The notes under the pieces: model-generated
Seen by the model: only the letters and a program-made list of their open reading frames with translations
Databases searched by the model: none
What the model was told of the DNA's origin: nothing
Assembly: GCA_036278935.1 (NCBI GenBank)
Contig: DASUKA010000148.1
Coordinates: 1-21,422 of the forward strand
Length of the DNA: 21,422 nt
From: DASSNR01 sp036278935
GTDB taxonomy: Bacteria > Gemmatimonadota > Gemmatimonadetes > Gemmatimonadales > Gemmatimonadaceae
Reading direction: 5' to 3'
Shown here: piece after piece, positions 9,747-16,670 of the stretch
How positions within the stretch are numbered: the first letter of the stretch is position 1
Layout: every line of letters begins with the position of its first letter
Program-made: the position numbers and the translations under genes

Positions 9747-9776
9747 ATACTACTGGGCACATGGTGTGTTCACCAA
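9747..9776 (-). promoter_or_regulatory. Candidate sigma70 promoter for the leftward GT9 gene
   Basis: The minus strand reads TTGGTG (9771-9776), an 18-base spacer, then TAGTAT (9747-9752). Each box matches the consensus at 4 of 6 positions. It would give a leader of about 50 bases to the ATG at 9687. One copy of the ACTGGGCAC repeat touches the -10 box. Confidence 0.35.
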
Positions 9777-9878
9777 CCACGCCAGGAGTGGGCTGCGCAC
9801 GCGAGAAGTGCACGGCGCATCCTCGCCGGACGCCCGCGCGATCGCCGGCCCGTGCGGGTTCGGGCGCGGCACAGGCGC

Positions 9879-9908
9879 GTGACGAGCCCCACGCCGCGGC
9901 GGTACATT
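9879..9908 (+). promoter_or_regulatory. Weak candidate promoter for the rightward GT9 gene
   Basis: GTGACG (9879-9884), an 18-base spacer and TACATT (9903-9908). The match is modest, but TACATT is one of few AT-rich hexamers in this GC-rich gap and would place the transcript start just ahead of the ATG at 9928. Confidence 0.25.
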
Positions 9909-9927
9909 TGGTCGTGACCGGCGCCGC

Positions 9928-11007
9928 ATGGCCGCGTACCGCTTCGACCGCCTCAGACCCATCATGTCGCCCGCTTCAACGCCAGCCAGCCGCCTGATAC
10001 CCCGACGCATTCTCCTCATTCAGATTCGCCGCATGGGCGACGTGGTGCTCTCCACCGCGCTCGCCGAGACGGTGCACCGTGCGCTGCCGCACGCGGAGGT
10101 GGACTTTCTCGTGGGCCGTGCGGCGGAGCCGCTGCTCCGCGAGAATCCGCACATCCACGCGCGGCTCGTTCTGGATCGAGAGCATCCGGTTCGGATGTGG
10201 CGTATGGTGCGTCAGCGGCGCTACGACTGGATCGTGGACGTGCAATCGAACCCGCGTACCGCCATGCTCTCGTTGATGTCGCGGGCTCCGGTGCGTGTGG
10301 GATGGGACGTACGCGGCTGGCGATGGGTCTATACGTACCGCCTCTCGCGCGTACGCGCTCCCGAGTACGTGGTGCGCGAGCGGCAGCGCCTACTCGAGCT
10401 GCTGGGCGTTCCCGCCGCACCGGTGCAGGCGCGCCTCTACCTGTCCGAGTCGGAACGCGCGCAGGGCGAGATCGACGCGCGGGCGTTCGGTGCGCCGCCC
10501 GATCGACCGCGCGTGGGGCTCGTGCTGGGCTCGCAGGATGCGGCGCGCACCTGGCGCGTGGAGGCGTTCGTGGACGTGGCAGAGGCGCTGGCCGCCGATG
10601 GCCTTGTGCCGGTGCTCTTCCACCTGCCGGGAGACGATGCGCGCGTCGAGCACTTCCTCGCGCGCACGAGCGCCGCCGTGCTGGCCCCGCTTCCCGATCT
10701 GCGCCGCTTCCTGGCCGTCCTCGCCACCTGCCGCCTGTTCATCTCGGGGAATACGGGCCCCGCGCACATGGCGGATGCGCTCGGCGTGCCGCGTGTAGCG
10801 ATCTTCGGCGCCACATCCCCCGTGCAGTGGAGCCCTCCGCGCGCGACGGTCGCCGTGGTGCGCGACGAGCGCGTACCGGTGATGGCGCTGCGCGAGGGCA
10901 TGCGGCTCGCCGCGGCGGGTCGGGATCTCACCGCGGGCGTGACGCCCGCCATGGTGCTGACCGCGGCGCGTGCGCTGTTGCAGTCCGGCGATCCCGCCGC
11001 GCGCTGA
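9928..11007 (+). CDS. Glycosyltransferase family 9 (heptosyltransferase-like)
   Basis: A second GT9 protein (359 residues from 9928; 347 from the alternative ATG at 9964). The first conserved block, RRILLIQIRRMGDVVLSTALAETV, starts near residue 27 and contains the family Gly-Asp. The nucleotide-sugar block FISGNTGPAHMADALGVPRVAIFG is at about 271-294 and is followed by TSPVQWSPP, as in ADP-heptose:LPS heptosyltransferases. There is no good Shine-Dalgarno at either start. It heads a rightward glycan cluster with the DUF4254-like pair and a GT4 enzyme. The acceptor and exact sugar cannot be read from sequence, but assembly of LPS core or a related surface glycan is the likely role. Confidence 0.88.
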   Translation: MAAYRFDRLRPIMSPASTPASRLIPRRILLIQIRRMGDVVLSTALAETVHRALPHAEVDFLVGRAAEPLLRENPHIHARLVLDREHPVRMWRMVRQRRYDWIVDVQSNPRTAMLSLMSRAPVRVGWDVRGWRWVYTYRLSRVRAPEYVVRERQRLLELLGVPAAPVQARLYLSESERAQGEIDARAFGAPPDRPRVGLVLGSQDAARTWRVEAFVDVAEALAADGLVPVLFHLPGDDARVEHFLARTSAAVLAPLPDLRRFLAVLATCRLFISGNTGPAHMADALGVPRVAIFGATSPVQWSPPRATVAVVRDERVPVMALREGMRLAAAGRDLTAGVTPAMVLTAARALLQSGDPAAR

Positions 11008-11162
11008 TGCCCGGGTCTGAGCGGCATCGCGCGCTCGCCTGGAGGGAGGCGTCGCGCATGCGATGGGATGGCCGTGCAGCGGTGCGAGCGCCGGGCCGTC
11101 GCACTGTCCGTGCATCGATACATTGAGACACCATTCACCCGATTCGCTTGGAGACTGCCGGG

Positions 11163-11387
11163 ATGACGGAGACGATCGGAGCCCTTGTCGCGCGCCTCGC
11201 CCGCACCAACGTCGAGCTCTGGCACGAGGAGGACAAGGCGCGCGTGGAGGACGACCATCAGGTGGCCGCCGCGAAGCGACGCATCGATGCGCTGAACCAG
11301 GAGCGCAATGATCTCATCGAGCGCATCGATGCAGAAGTGCTGCGTGTTGTTCAGGCGCACCAGCCGCCGGGCGTGACCCATGGCTGA
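11163..11387 (+). CDS. DUF4254-like protein, N-terminal half (split gene, part 1)
   Basis: A 74-residue frame with TNVELWHEEDKAR (15-27) and AAAKRRIDALNQERNDLIERID (35-56). From memory of the family, these are the N-terminal hallmarks of DUF4254, whose members are normally one chain of about 200 residues and have no known activity. The second part is strongly helical and charged, suggesting a coiled coil. Start ATG 11163 has GGAG nine bases upstream. The frame ends in TGA at 11385-11387, inside the start of the next frame, which carries the C-terminal half. It is either a natural fission with coupled translation or a frameshift. It sits between GT9 and GT4 genes, a glycan-assembly context. 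Confidence 0.7.
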   Translation: MTETIGALVARLARTNVELWHEEDKARVEDDHQVAAAKRRIDALNQERNDLIERIDAEVLRVVQAHQPPGVTHG

Positions 11388-11670
11388 GACCGTCGGCTGG
11401 CTGGCCGACAAGCTCAGCATCATGGAGCTCAAGATCTACCACATGCGGGAGCAGGCGGAGCGGCAGGACGCGACGCCGGAATTCCGCTCGCAGTGCAGCG
11501 ACCGGCTGGCGGTGCTGTGCGCGCAGCGGGACGACCTTGCAGCGGAGCTGTCCGCACTCCTCGCGCAGATCGCCTCCGGCGCGGTGGTCCCTAAGGTCTA
11601 TCGCCAGTATAAGATGTACAACGACCCGCGGTATCGCGCCGGCGCAAGCGACGAGCGGCCGTCCCGGTGA
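11380..11670 (+). CDS. DUF4254-like protein, C-terminal half (split gene, part 2)
   Basis: A 96-residue frame beginning MAETVGWLADKLSIMELKIYHMREQAE and ending with KVYRQYKMYNDPRY. These resemble the C-terminal half of DUF4254 proteins, where the blocks read like ET.G...D.LSI..LKIYHM and K.Y.Q.KMYNDP. It overlaps the N-terminal half by 8 bases (ATGGCTGA) and is in a different reading frame. The two halves together make about 170 residues, near full family length with little or nothing missing at the junction. The stop overlaps the GTG of the downstream GT4 gene (GTGA), so it is part of the same transcript. Function unknown. Confidence 0.7.
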   Translation: MAETVGWLADKLSIMELKIYHMREQAERQDATPEFRSQCSDRLAVLCAQRDDLAAELSALLAQIASGAVVPKVYRQYKMYNDPRYRAGASDERPSR

Positions 11671-12785
11671 GCAGCCCGGCACGCGCGCGGCTCACCGTGC
11701 TCCATCTCGACACGGAGCGGGGCTGGCGCGGTGGCCAGCGGCAGGTGCTGTGGACCGTCCAGGGGCTCTCACGCCGTGGCGTGCGGGCCATCCTGGCCGC
11801 ACGCGCGGATGCGCCGCTGGCGGAGCGGGCCATGGCGGCGGGGCTGGACGTGGTGCCCATCGACCCGCGGATCTCCGAATGGGGGCCGTGGACCGTGCTG
11901 CGCCTTCGGCGCCTCATTCGCAGTGCGGGCGTACAGATCGTCCACGCGCAATCCGGGCATACCATGGCGTTGGCGGCTCTCGCGGCCGCCGGTTCCGCAG
12001 CAAAGGTGATCTTCGCGCGTCGCGTGACATCGCCGCTGAGGCCGAACCGCGCCTCGCTGTGGAAGTACCATCGCGCCGACCGGATCATCGCGGTATGCCA
12101 TGCTGCGGTGCCGGGGCTGGTTGCCGCCGGCATCGATCCCGCGCGCGTGGACATCATTCCGAGCGGGGTGGATCTGACCCGCCGGGTAACGCCTGCCACC
12201 ACCGACGCGCTGGCCATGCTCGGCATTCCGGCAGGCGCGCCGCTCGTGGTGATGGTCGCCGCCGTCACGGCCATGAAGGATCCCCTCACCTTCGTGCGGG
12301 CGGTGGCCACGGCCCGCGCTACAGTACCGGCGATGCACGCGCTGCTTGTGGGCGAGGGGCCGCTCCGGCCGCAGGTGGAATCGCTCGTGCGGTCGCTCGG
12401 GCTCCAGCAGATGTTTCACCTGAGCGGCTTTCGCGCTGATGCAGACTCGCTCATGCGAGCGGCGGATGTCGTGGCGCTCAGCTCCAACGCGCAGGCGGAG
12501 GGGATCGGCGGTGTGGTGATCGATGCGATTTCCTTTGGAAAGCCGGTGGCGGCAACCGCGGCGGGAGGCATCCCCGAGGTGATCGAGGACGGGATACACG
12601 GCCTCCTGGTGCCCATCGGTGACAGCGCCGCCCTTGGCAACGCGATCGCGCGACTGCTGTGTGATCGCGATCTCGCGTCGCGCCTTGGCGCAGCCGGCCT
12701 GGCCCGCGCGCCGGAATTCTCCATCGAGCGGACGGTGGACCGGACGCTGGGGGTGTACGAGCGTGTGGTCGGGGTGCGCTCCTGA
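11667..12785 (+). CDS. Glycosyltransferase family 4 (GT-B, glycosyl transferases group 1)
   Basis: A 372-residue retaining glycosyltransferase expected to build a surface glycan at the inner face of the membrane. The N-terminal domain opens with LTVLHLDTERGWRGGQRQVL, whose glycine-rich loop is typical of GT4. The C-terminal donor domain has IIPSGVDL (163-170), VGEGPLRPQVESL, a FHLSGFR block, and EGIGGVVIDAISFGKPVAATAAGGIPEVI from residue 278. In the family EX7E motif the second acidic residue is Asp286 rather than Glu, a mild variant. It starts with GTG 11667, overlapping the DUF4254-like stop by 4 bases. It is the last gene of the rightward glycan cluster; 182 bases without a recognisable gene follow. 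Confidence 0.9.
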   Translation: MSSPARARLTVLHLDTERGWRGGQRQVLWTVQGLSRRGVRAILAARADAPLAERAMAAGLDVVPIDPRISEWGPWTVLRLRRLIRSAGVQIVHAQSGHTMALAALAAAGSAAKVIFARRVTSPLRPNRASLWKYHRADRIIAVCHAAVPGLVAAGIDPARVDIIPSGVDLTRRVTPATTDALAMLGIPAGAPLVVMVAAVTAMKDPLTFVRAVATARATVPAMHALLVGEGPLRPQVESLVRSLGLQQMFHLSGFRADADSLMRAADVVALSSNAQAEGIGGVVIDAISFGKPVAATAAGGIPEVIEDGIHGLLVPIGDSAALGNAIARLLCDRDLASRLGAAGLARAPEFSIERTVDRTLGVYERVVGVRS

Positions 12786-12967
12786 GGGGGCAACGCCACG
12801 GTCGCACCGGCGTCCCGTGCAGCATCTCTTGAACCCGCCCCGGCGCCGCGCGAAGTTAGGGCAGCAGGCGACGTGTCGTGCCGGCACGGCGAGCCGCAAA
12901 CGACCGACGGAGCGCGACGGCGAATGAGTCACTCACCCCGGCAGCCCTCAACGCGCGAGTCGCGCGC
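12786..12967. other. Intergenic region after the glycan cluster, no gene seen
   Basis: 182 bases between the GT4 stop and the HicB-like gene. The HicB-like frame stays open back to a GTG at 12878, but this part has no ribosome binding site and no conserved look. No clear terminator with a T tract and no convincing promoter was found; TTGAAC at 12829 has no good -10 partner. Confidence 0.4.
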
Positions 12968-13288
12968 ATGACGCGCGATCCCTTTCAGCGCCGTGCGGAC
13001 TACCGCCGGGGCGAGGCCGACCGATACGAGACGCGCTCGTATGCGGGGTGGGTCACCTTCCTGTGGCGCTCGGCGTCCATCGAGTTCCCGGATTTTCCCG
13101 GTTTCCGGGCGCATGCACGGTGCGGCCCCGGATTCGAAGGGAAGATCCGGGAGCAGCTGACGCAACACGTGCTGTCGTTGCGCAAATGCGGCCAGCCGAT
13201 CCCGGCGCCTACGTGGCCGCTTCCGCCGGATGGCGGACGCCGTCTGTGCACGATCGCGATACAGATTCCCGCGGCGCGCGCGCGGTAA
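12968..13288 (+). CDS. Small HicB-like (RNase H-like fold) protein, orphan
   Basis: A 106-residue protein. Residues 24-83 (YAGWVTFLWRSA, then IEFPDFPGFRAHA, then the helix FEGKIREQLTQHVLSLRKCG, then QPIPAPT) resemble the HicB antitoxin fold. That fold has a strand ending in FPDLPG, a helix, and a closing G.PIP.P motif. The C-terminal RRLCTIAIQIP could be the last strand. No DNA-binding tail (HTH or RHH) and no neighbouring HicA toxin are seen, so it may be a solo HicB-fold protein rather than an antitoxin. The start is uncertain: ATG 12968 lacks a Shine-Dalgarno, and GTG 12878 is an in-frame alternative. It lies 72 bases upstream of the aminotransferase operon on the same strand. Confidence 0.55.
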   Translation: MTRDPFQRRADYRRGEADRYETRSYAGWVTFLWRSASIEFPDFPGFRAHARCGPGFEGKIREQLTQHVLSLRKCGQPIPAPTWPLPPDGGRRLCTIAIQIPAARAR

Positions 13289-13360
13289 TGAGCGCCGGCG
13301 CACGCGAGCGCGCCACGCACTGGCCGCGCGCACAACAGTCATCGAACCGGAGGATGGTGC

Positions 13361-14527
13361 ATGCCGATGGACGTCTTTGCCATGGAGCGGATGCAGTCGA
13401 CGTGGGAGAATGTTGTCGAGTGCGACATGAGCGAGTCGGGAATCCATGCCGTGACGCTGGGCGAGCTCGTGACGCTCGGGCTGGATCTGCCCGCCATGCT
13501 CGAGACGCCGCTGGGCTACAGTCAGTCGAACGGCACGCCGCCGTTGCGCGAGCGAATCGCGGCGCTCTACCCGGGCGCCACGCCGGCCCACGTCGAAGTG
13601 ACGAACGGCACGTCGGAGGCGAATTATATCGTGGCGCTCAGCCAGCTCTCCGCCGGCGACCGCTTTGCCATGGAGATGCCGAACTACATGCAGCTGTGGG
13701 GAGTGCCGAGGAGCCTGGGCGCGGTGATGGCGCCCTTTCACATGCACTGCGGCGCCGACGGCGGCTGGACGATCGACTGGGAGGACTTCGAGCGCGCGGT
13801 GACGCCGGGAACGAAGCTGGTGTACATCACAAACCCGAACAATCCTACCGGCGCCGTGCTGTCGAGCGCGGACATGCATCGCCTGGTGGCGCGCTGCGAG
13901 GACGTGGGCGCGTATCTCGTGGCAGATGAAGTGTATCAGGGCTCCGAATACGAGGCGCCGCTCACCCGCAGCTTCTGGGGGCTGTCCGATCGTGTCATCG
14001 TGACCAGCGGGCTGTCCAAGGCGTACGGCATTCCCGGGGTTCGCATCGGGTGGATCGTGGGGCCGCCGGAGATCGTGGCGCAATGCTGGGCGCAGCACGA
14101 CTACATCACGATCAGCCCGAGCCGGCTCTCGGACGCTATCGCGCACGTGGCGGTGGGACCGGCCGTCCGGCGCCGGCTGTATGACCGCACGCGTGTGATC
14201 CTTCAGGAGAACCGGCCCGTGGTTGAAGCGTGGGTGCATGGGCTGAACGGGCTGCTCGCGTGGACTCCGCCGCCCGCGACCGCCATGGGGTTCATGCACT
14301 GCGGTGGAGCACTGGCGGGTATACCCAGCGAGATGATAGCGACGCACCTGCGCGAATCGCGGAGCGTGCTGATCGTTCCGGGCAGCCAGCTTGGCGCCGA
14401 AGGGTATCTGCGCATCTGGATCGGCGCGACGCGCGAGCGCCTCGAAGATGGACTGGCGCGCATCGCACGTGGTCTGGAAGAGATGACCGCCGCAGCGGGC
14501 GTGGGAGAGGAACAGGGTGCGCCGTGA
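13361..14527 (+). CDS. PLP-dependent aminotransferase-like enzyme (class I/II), first gene of a three-gene operon
   Basis: A 388-residue fold-type I PLP enzyme. It has NPNNPTG (158-164), VADEVYQG (187-194) with the PLP-contacting Asp/Tyr, Schiff-base Lys220 in SGLSKAYGIPGVRIGW, and a C-terminal Arg in YLRIWIGATRERL that would bind the substrate carboxylate. The N terminus has an SESGIHAVTLGEL block and GYSQSNGTPPLRERIAALYPG. The Ser-Gly-(I/V)-His feature is also found in capreomycidine synthase-like enzymes, which cyclise hydroxyarginine, so the reaction may not be simple transamination. Start ATG 13361 has GGAGG seven bases upstream. Its stop overlaps the next start as GTGA. Being coupled to an OCD-family protein and a Rieske oxygenase suggests a short pathway on an amino acid derivative; the substrate is unknown. 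Confidence 0.88.
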   Translation: MPMDVFAMERMQSTWENVVECDMSESGIHAVTLGELVTLGLDLPAMLETPLGYSQSNGTPPLRERIAALYPGATPAHVEVTNGTSEANYIVALSQLSAGDRFAMEMPNYMQLWGVPRSLGAVMAPFHMHCGADGGWTIDWEDFERAVTPGTKLVYITNPNNPTGAVLSSADMHRLVARCEDVGAYLVADEVYQGSEYEAPLTRSFWGLSDRVIVTSGLSKAYGIPGVRIGWIVGPPEIVAQCWAQHDYITISPSRLSDAIAHVAVGPAVRRRLYDRTRVILQENRPVVEAWVHGLNGLLAWTPPPATAMGFMHCGGALAGIPSEMIATHLRESRSVLIVPGSQLGAEGYLRIWIGATRERLEDGLARIARGLEEMTAAAGVGEEQGAP

Positions 14528-15507
14528 GCGCGCCGCGCGTCGTGTCCAGGGAGGCGCTCACGCAGGCGCTCGACTATCCGCGCCTCATCGATGAGATCGC
14601 GGAGGGGTTCATTGCCTACTCCGCGGGCCGTGTGGTCGTACCGCCCGTTGGCCACCTCGGCTTCCGCGATCCGCCCGGCGACGTGCACATCAAGTACGGC
14701 TACGTGCGCGGGGACGACGTCTACGTCATCAAGGTGGCATCCGGATTCGAGGAGAATGCGCTGGCCGGACTGCCGCCGGGTGATGGCCTCATGCTGGTGT
14801 TCGGCCGCCAGACCGGAACGCTCCGTGCTGTGCTGCTGGATGGTGGCTGGTTGACCGACGTGCGCACGGCGGCGGCCGGAGCGGTCGTGGCACGAGCGCT
14901 GGCGCCGCGCACTGTCGAGCGCATCGGCGTCATCGGCACGGGTGTGCAGGCGCGGCTCCAGCTCGAGTTTCTCTCGTACGCCACGCCGTGCCGCGAGGTG
15001 ATGGTGTATGGCCGAACGCCCGCGCACACCGAACGGTTCGTGCAGGACATGGCGGCCAGGGGTTTTCACATGACGAGCGCGGCGTCGCCGGATGCGCTGG
15101 CTGCCGCGTGCAATCTGATTGTCACCGCCACAACGGCGAAGGCGCCGCTCTTTCGGGCCGACGAGGTGCGGGCGGGCACGCACGTGAGCGCGTTCGGCGC
15201 AGACGCACCAGGAAAGCAGGAGTTGGATGTGGAGCTGTTCCGCCGCGCCGATTGCGTGGTGGCGGACAGCCGCTCGCAGACCACGCATCATGGAGAGCTG
15301 GCGCACGCGCTGGCTGCGGGAACGGTGTCGAGCGCGGCCGTGCGCGAGCTGGGCGAGGTGCTTGCCGATCCATCACTCGGGCGCACGAGCGACGCGCAGA
15401 TCACGCTCGCCGATCTCACCGGGGTCGCGGTGCAGGACATCGTCGTTGCCAAGCACGTCCTGGCCGGCATCGCCGCGCCGGCCATCATGGAGGGATCAAC
15501 GGCATGA
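14524..15507 (+). CDS. Ornithine cyclodeaminase / mu-crystallin family protein
   Basis: A 327-residue NAD(P)-binding protein of the OCD/mu-crystallin family. Members include ornithine cyclodeaminase, alanine dehydrogenase, ketimine reductase and opine/diamino-acid synthases. Seen: VYVIKVASGFEEN with Lys70, LLDGGWLTDVRTAAAGAV with Arg114, the Rossmann loop GVIGTGVQARLQLEFL (135-150), IVTATTAKAPLF (199-210), and AFGADAPGKQELD with Asp228. Lys and Asp are at the spots of the catalytic Lys69 and Asp228 of Pseudomonas ornithine cyclodeaminase. Starts at GTG 14524, overlapping the aminotransferase stop. The frame is open far upstream, but that part is antisense-like noise within the aminotransferase. 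In this operon it may reduce an imine or keto-acid/amine adduct, or cyclise an amino acid; which one is not readable. Confidence 0.9.
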   Translation: MSAPRVVSREALTQALDYPRLIDEIAEGFIAYSAGRVVVPPVGHLGFRDPPGDVHIKYGYVRGDDVYVIKVASGFEENALAGLPPGDGLMLVFGRQTGTLRAVLLDGGWLTDVRTAAAGAVVARALAPRTVERIGVIGTGVQARLQLEFLSYATPCREVMVYGRTPAHTERFVQDMAARGFHMTSAASPDALAAACNLIVTATTAKAPLFRADEVRAGTHVSAFGADAPGKQELDVELFRRADCVVADSRSQTTHHGELAHALAAGTVSSAAVRELGEVLADPSLGRTSDAQITLADLTGVAVQDIVVAKHVLAGIAAPAIMEGSTA

Positions 15508-16661
15508 GCGCCTTCGTCAGGACGACCGATATCCCGCTGGGCACTTCCCGCTCGCTGCCGGGGGCGTATTACACTTCCGCGGAGCTCTTCGCTGAGGAGA
15601 GGGCGCGCATCTTCGCGCGCCGGTGGCTATGCATCGCCCGTGAGGCGAGTCTCGAGGAGCCGGGGGACTATCTGCTCTACGACGTGGCGGGCGAGAACGT
15701 GATCGTCCTGCGCGATGGCGAGGGGACGCCACGCGCGTTCTACAACGTCTGCCGTCACCGCGGCACGCGGCTCTGCGAGCACGCGCGCGGCACTTTCAGC
15801 GCGGGGACGATTCAGTGCCCGTACCACGCATGGACCTATGCGCTGGATGGTCGTCTGCTGGGGGCGCCGTCGGCCGGTGAGCTGGAGGACTTCCGCAAGG
15901 AAGATTATCCGCTGCACGGGGTGGCGCTGGAGCGATGGGAAGGATTTCTGCTGCTCAATCTTGCCCGCGCGCCGGAGCCGCTGCGCGAGGCGTGGGCCCC
16001 GCTTATGGAGCGCTTCGCGCGGTTCAACCTGCCCGTGCTCCTGCCGGCTCGCACCATTGAATACGAGGTGCGCGCCAACTGGAAGCTCATCGTGGAGAAC
16101 TACTCGGAGTGCTATCATTGCGCGCCGGTACATCCATCGCTCGCGCGCGTCACGCCGCCCACGAGCGGTGAGAACGATCTGGTGGAGGGATCCGCCACCG
16201 GGGGCTTCATGACGCTCAACGCGGGCTTCGACAGTCTGACGTTGAGCGGACGGGCGTGTGGTGTGCCGGTGGGCGGCCTTTCCGCTGAGGACCGCCGGCG
16301 CATCTACTACTACGCCATCTTTCCGAATCTTTTTCTGAGCCTGCACCCCGACTACGTGATGACGCATACGCTCTGGCCGCTGGCGGCGGACCGGACGCAC
16401 GTCGTCTGCTCCTGGCTCTTCCATCCCGAGACGCTGGACACCACCACCTTCGACCCGGACGATGGCGTCGCCTTCTGGGACATGACCAACCGGCAGGACT
16501 GGCACATCTGCGAGCAGAGCCAGTTGGGGGTGGGATCGCGCATGTATCAGCCCGGCCCGTATTCCCGGCGCGAGAGCCTGGCGGCGCGCTTCGATCTCGA
16601 GGTGCTGCGTGCGCTCGGGCGTCCGGTGCCGGCAGCACGGGAACGCCCGAGCGCACCCTGA
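15504..16661 (+). CDS. Rieske-type mononuclear non-heme iron oxygenase, alpha subunit (GbcA/CntA-like)
   Basis: A 385-residue terminal oxygenase. The Rieske [2Fe-2S] ligands are Cys83/His85 (CRHRG) and Cys105/His108 (CPYHAW). The catalytic iron ligands are His205 and His210 in ENYSECYHCAPVHPSL, with Asp332 in QDWHICEQSQLG as the likely third. The residue bridging the two centres is Glu202, where ring dioxygenases have Asp. A bridging Glu is known from carnitine monooxygenase CntA, and the YSECYHC context also fits GbcA-type quaternary-ammonium oxygenases. This points to oxidation next to a nitrogen (for example N-demethylation) rather than aromatic dihydroxylation; that is inference. ATG 15504 overlaps the OCD gene stop (ATGA). 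No ferredoxin or reductase gene is in the window, so electron donors must come from elsewhere. Confidence 0.92.
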   Translation: MSAFVRTTDIPLGTSRSLPGAYYTSAELFAEERARIFARRWLCIAREASLEEPGDYLLYDVAGENVIVLRDGEGTPRAFYNVCRHRGTRLCEHARGTFSAGTIQCPYHAWTYALDGRLLGAPSAGELEDFRKEDYPLHGVALERWEGFLLLNLARAPEPLREAWAPLMERFARFNLPVLLPARTIEYEVRANWKLIVENYSECYHCAPVHPSLARVTPPTSGENDLVEGSATGGFMTLNAGFDSLTLSGRACGVPVGGLSAEDRRRIYYYAIFPNLFLSLHPDYVMTHTLWPLAADRTHVVCSWLFHPETLDTTTFDPDDGVAFWDMTNRQDWHICEQSQLGVGSRMYQPGPYSRRESLAARFDLEVLRALGRPVPAARERPSAP

Positions 16662-16670
16662 CGCGCAACA

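Larger units (their letters stand above)
9688..9927. promoter_or_regulatory. 240-bp divergent control region between two GT9 genes
   Basis: The region lies between two outward-facing glycosyltransferase genes and contains candidate promoters for each (listed separately). It also has a 9-bp direct repeat, ACTGGGCAC, at 9720-9728 and 9752-9760, 32 bp apart, or about three helical turns. No open frame in it looks like a gene. Confidence 0.4.

Noticed and set aside
12829..12860. TTGAAC-led promoter before the HicB-like gene
   Set aside because: No acceptable -10 box at 16-19 bases.
12929..14347. 472-residue leftward frame opposite the HicB-like and aminotransferase genes
   Set aside because: Biased composition and no family resemblance; explained by GC skew of codon positions.
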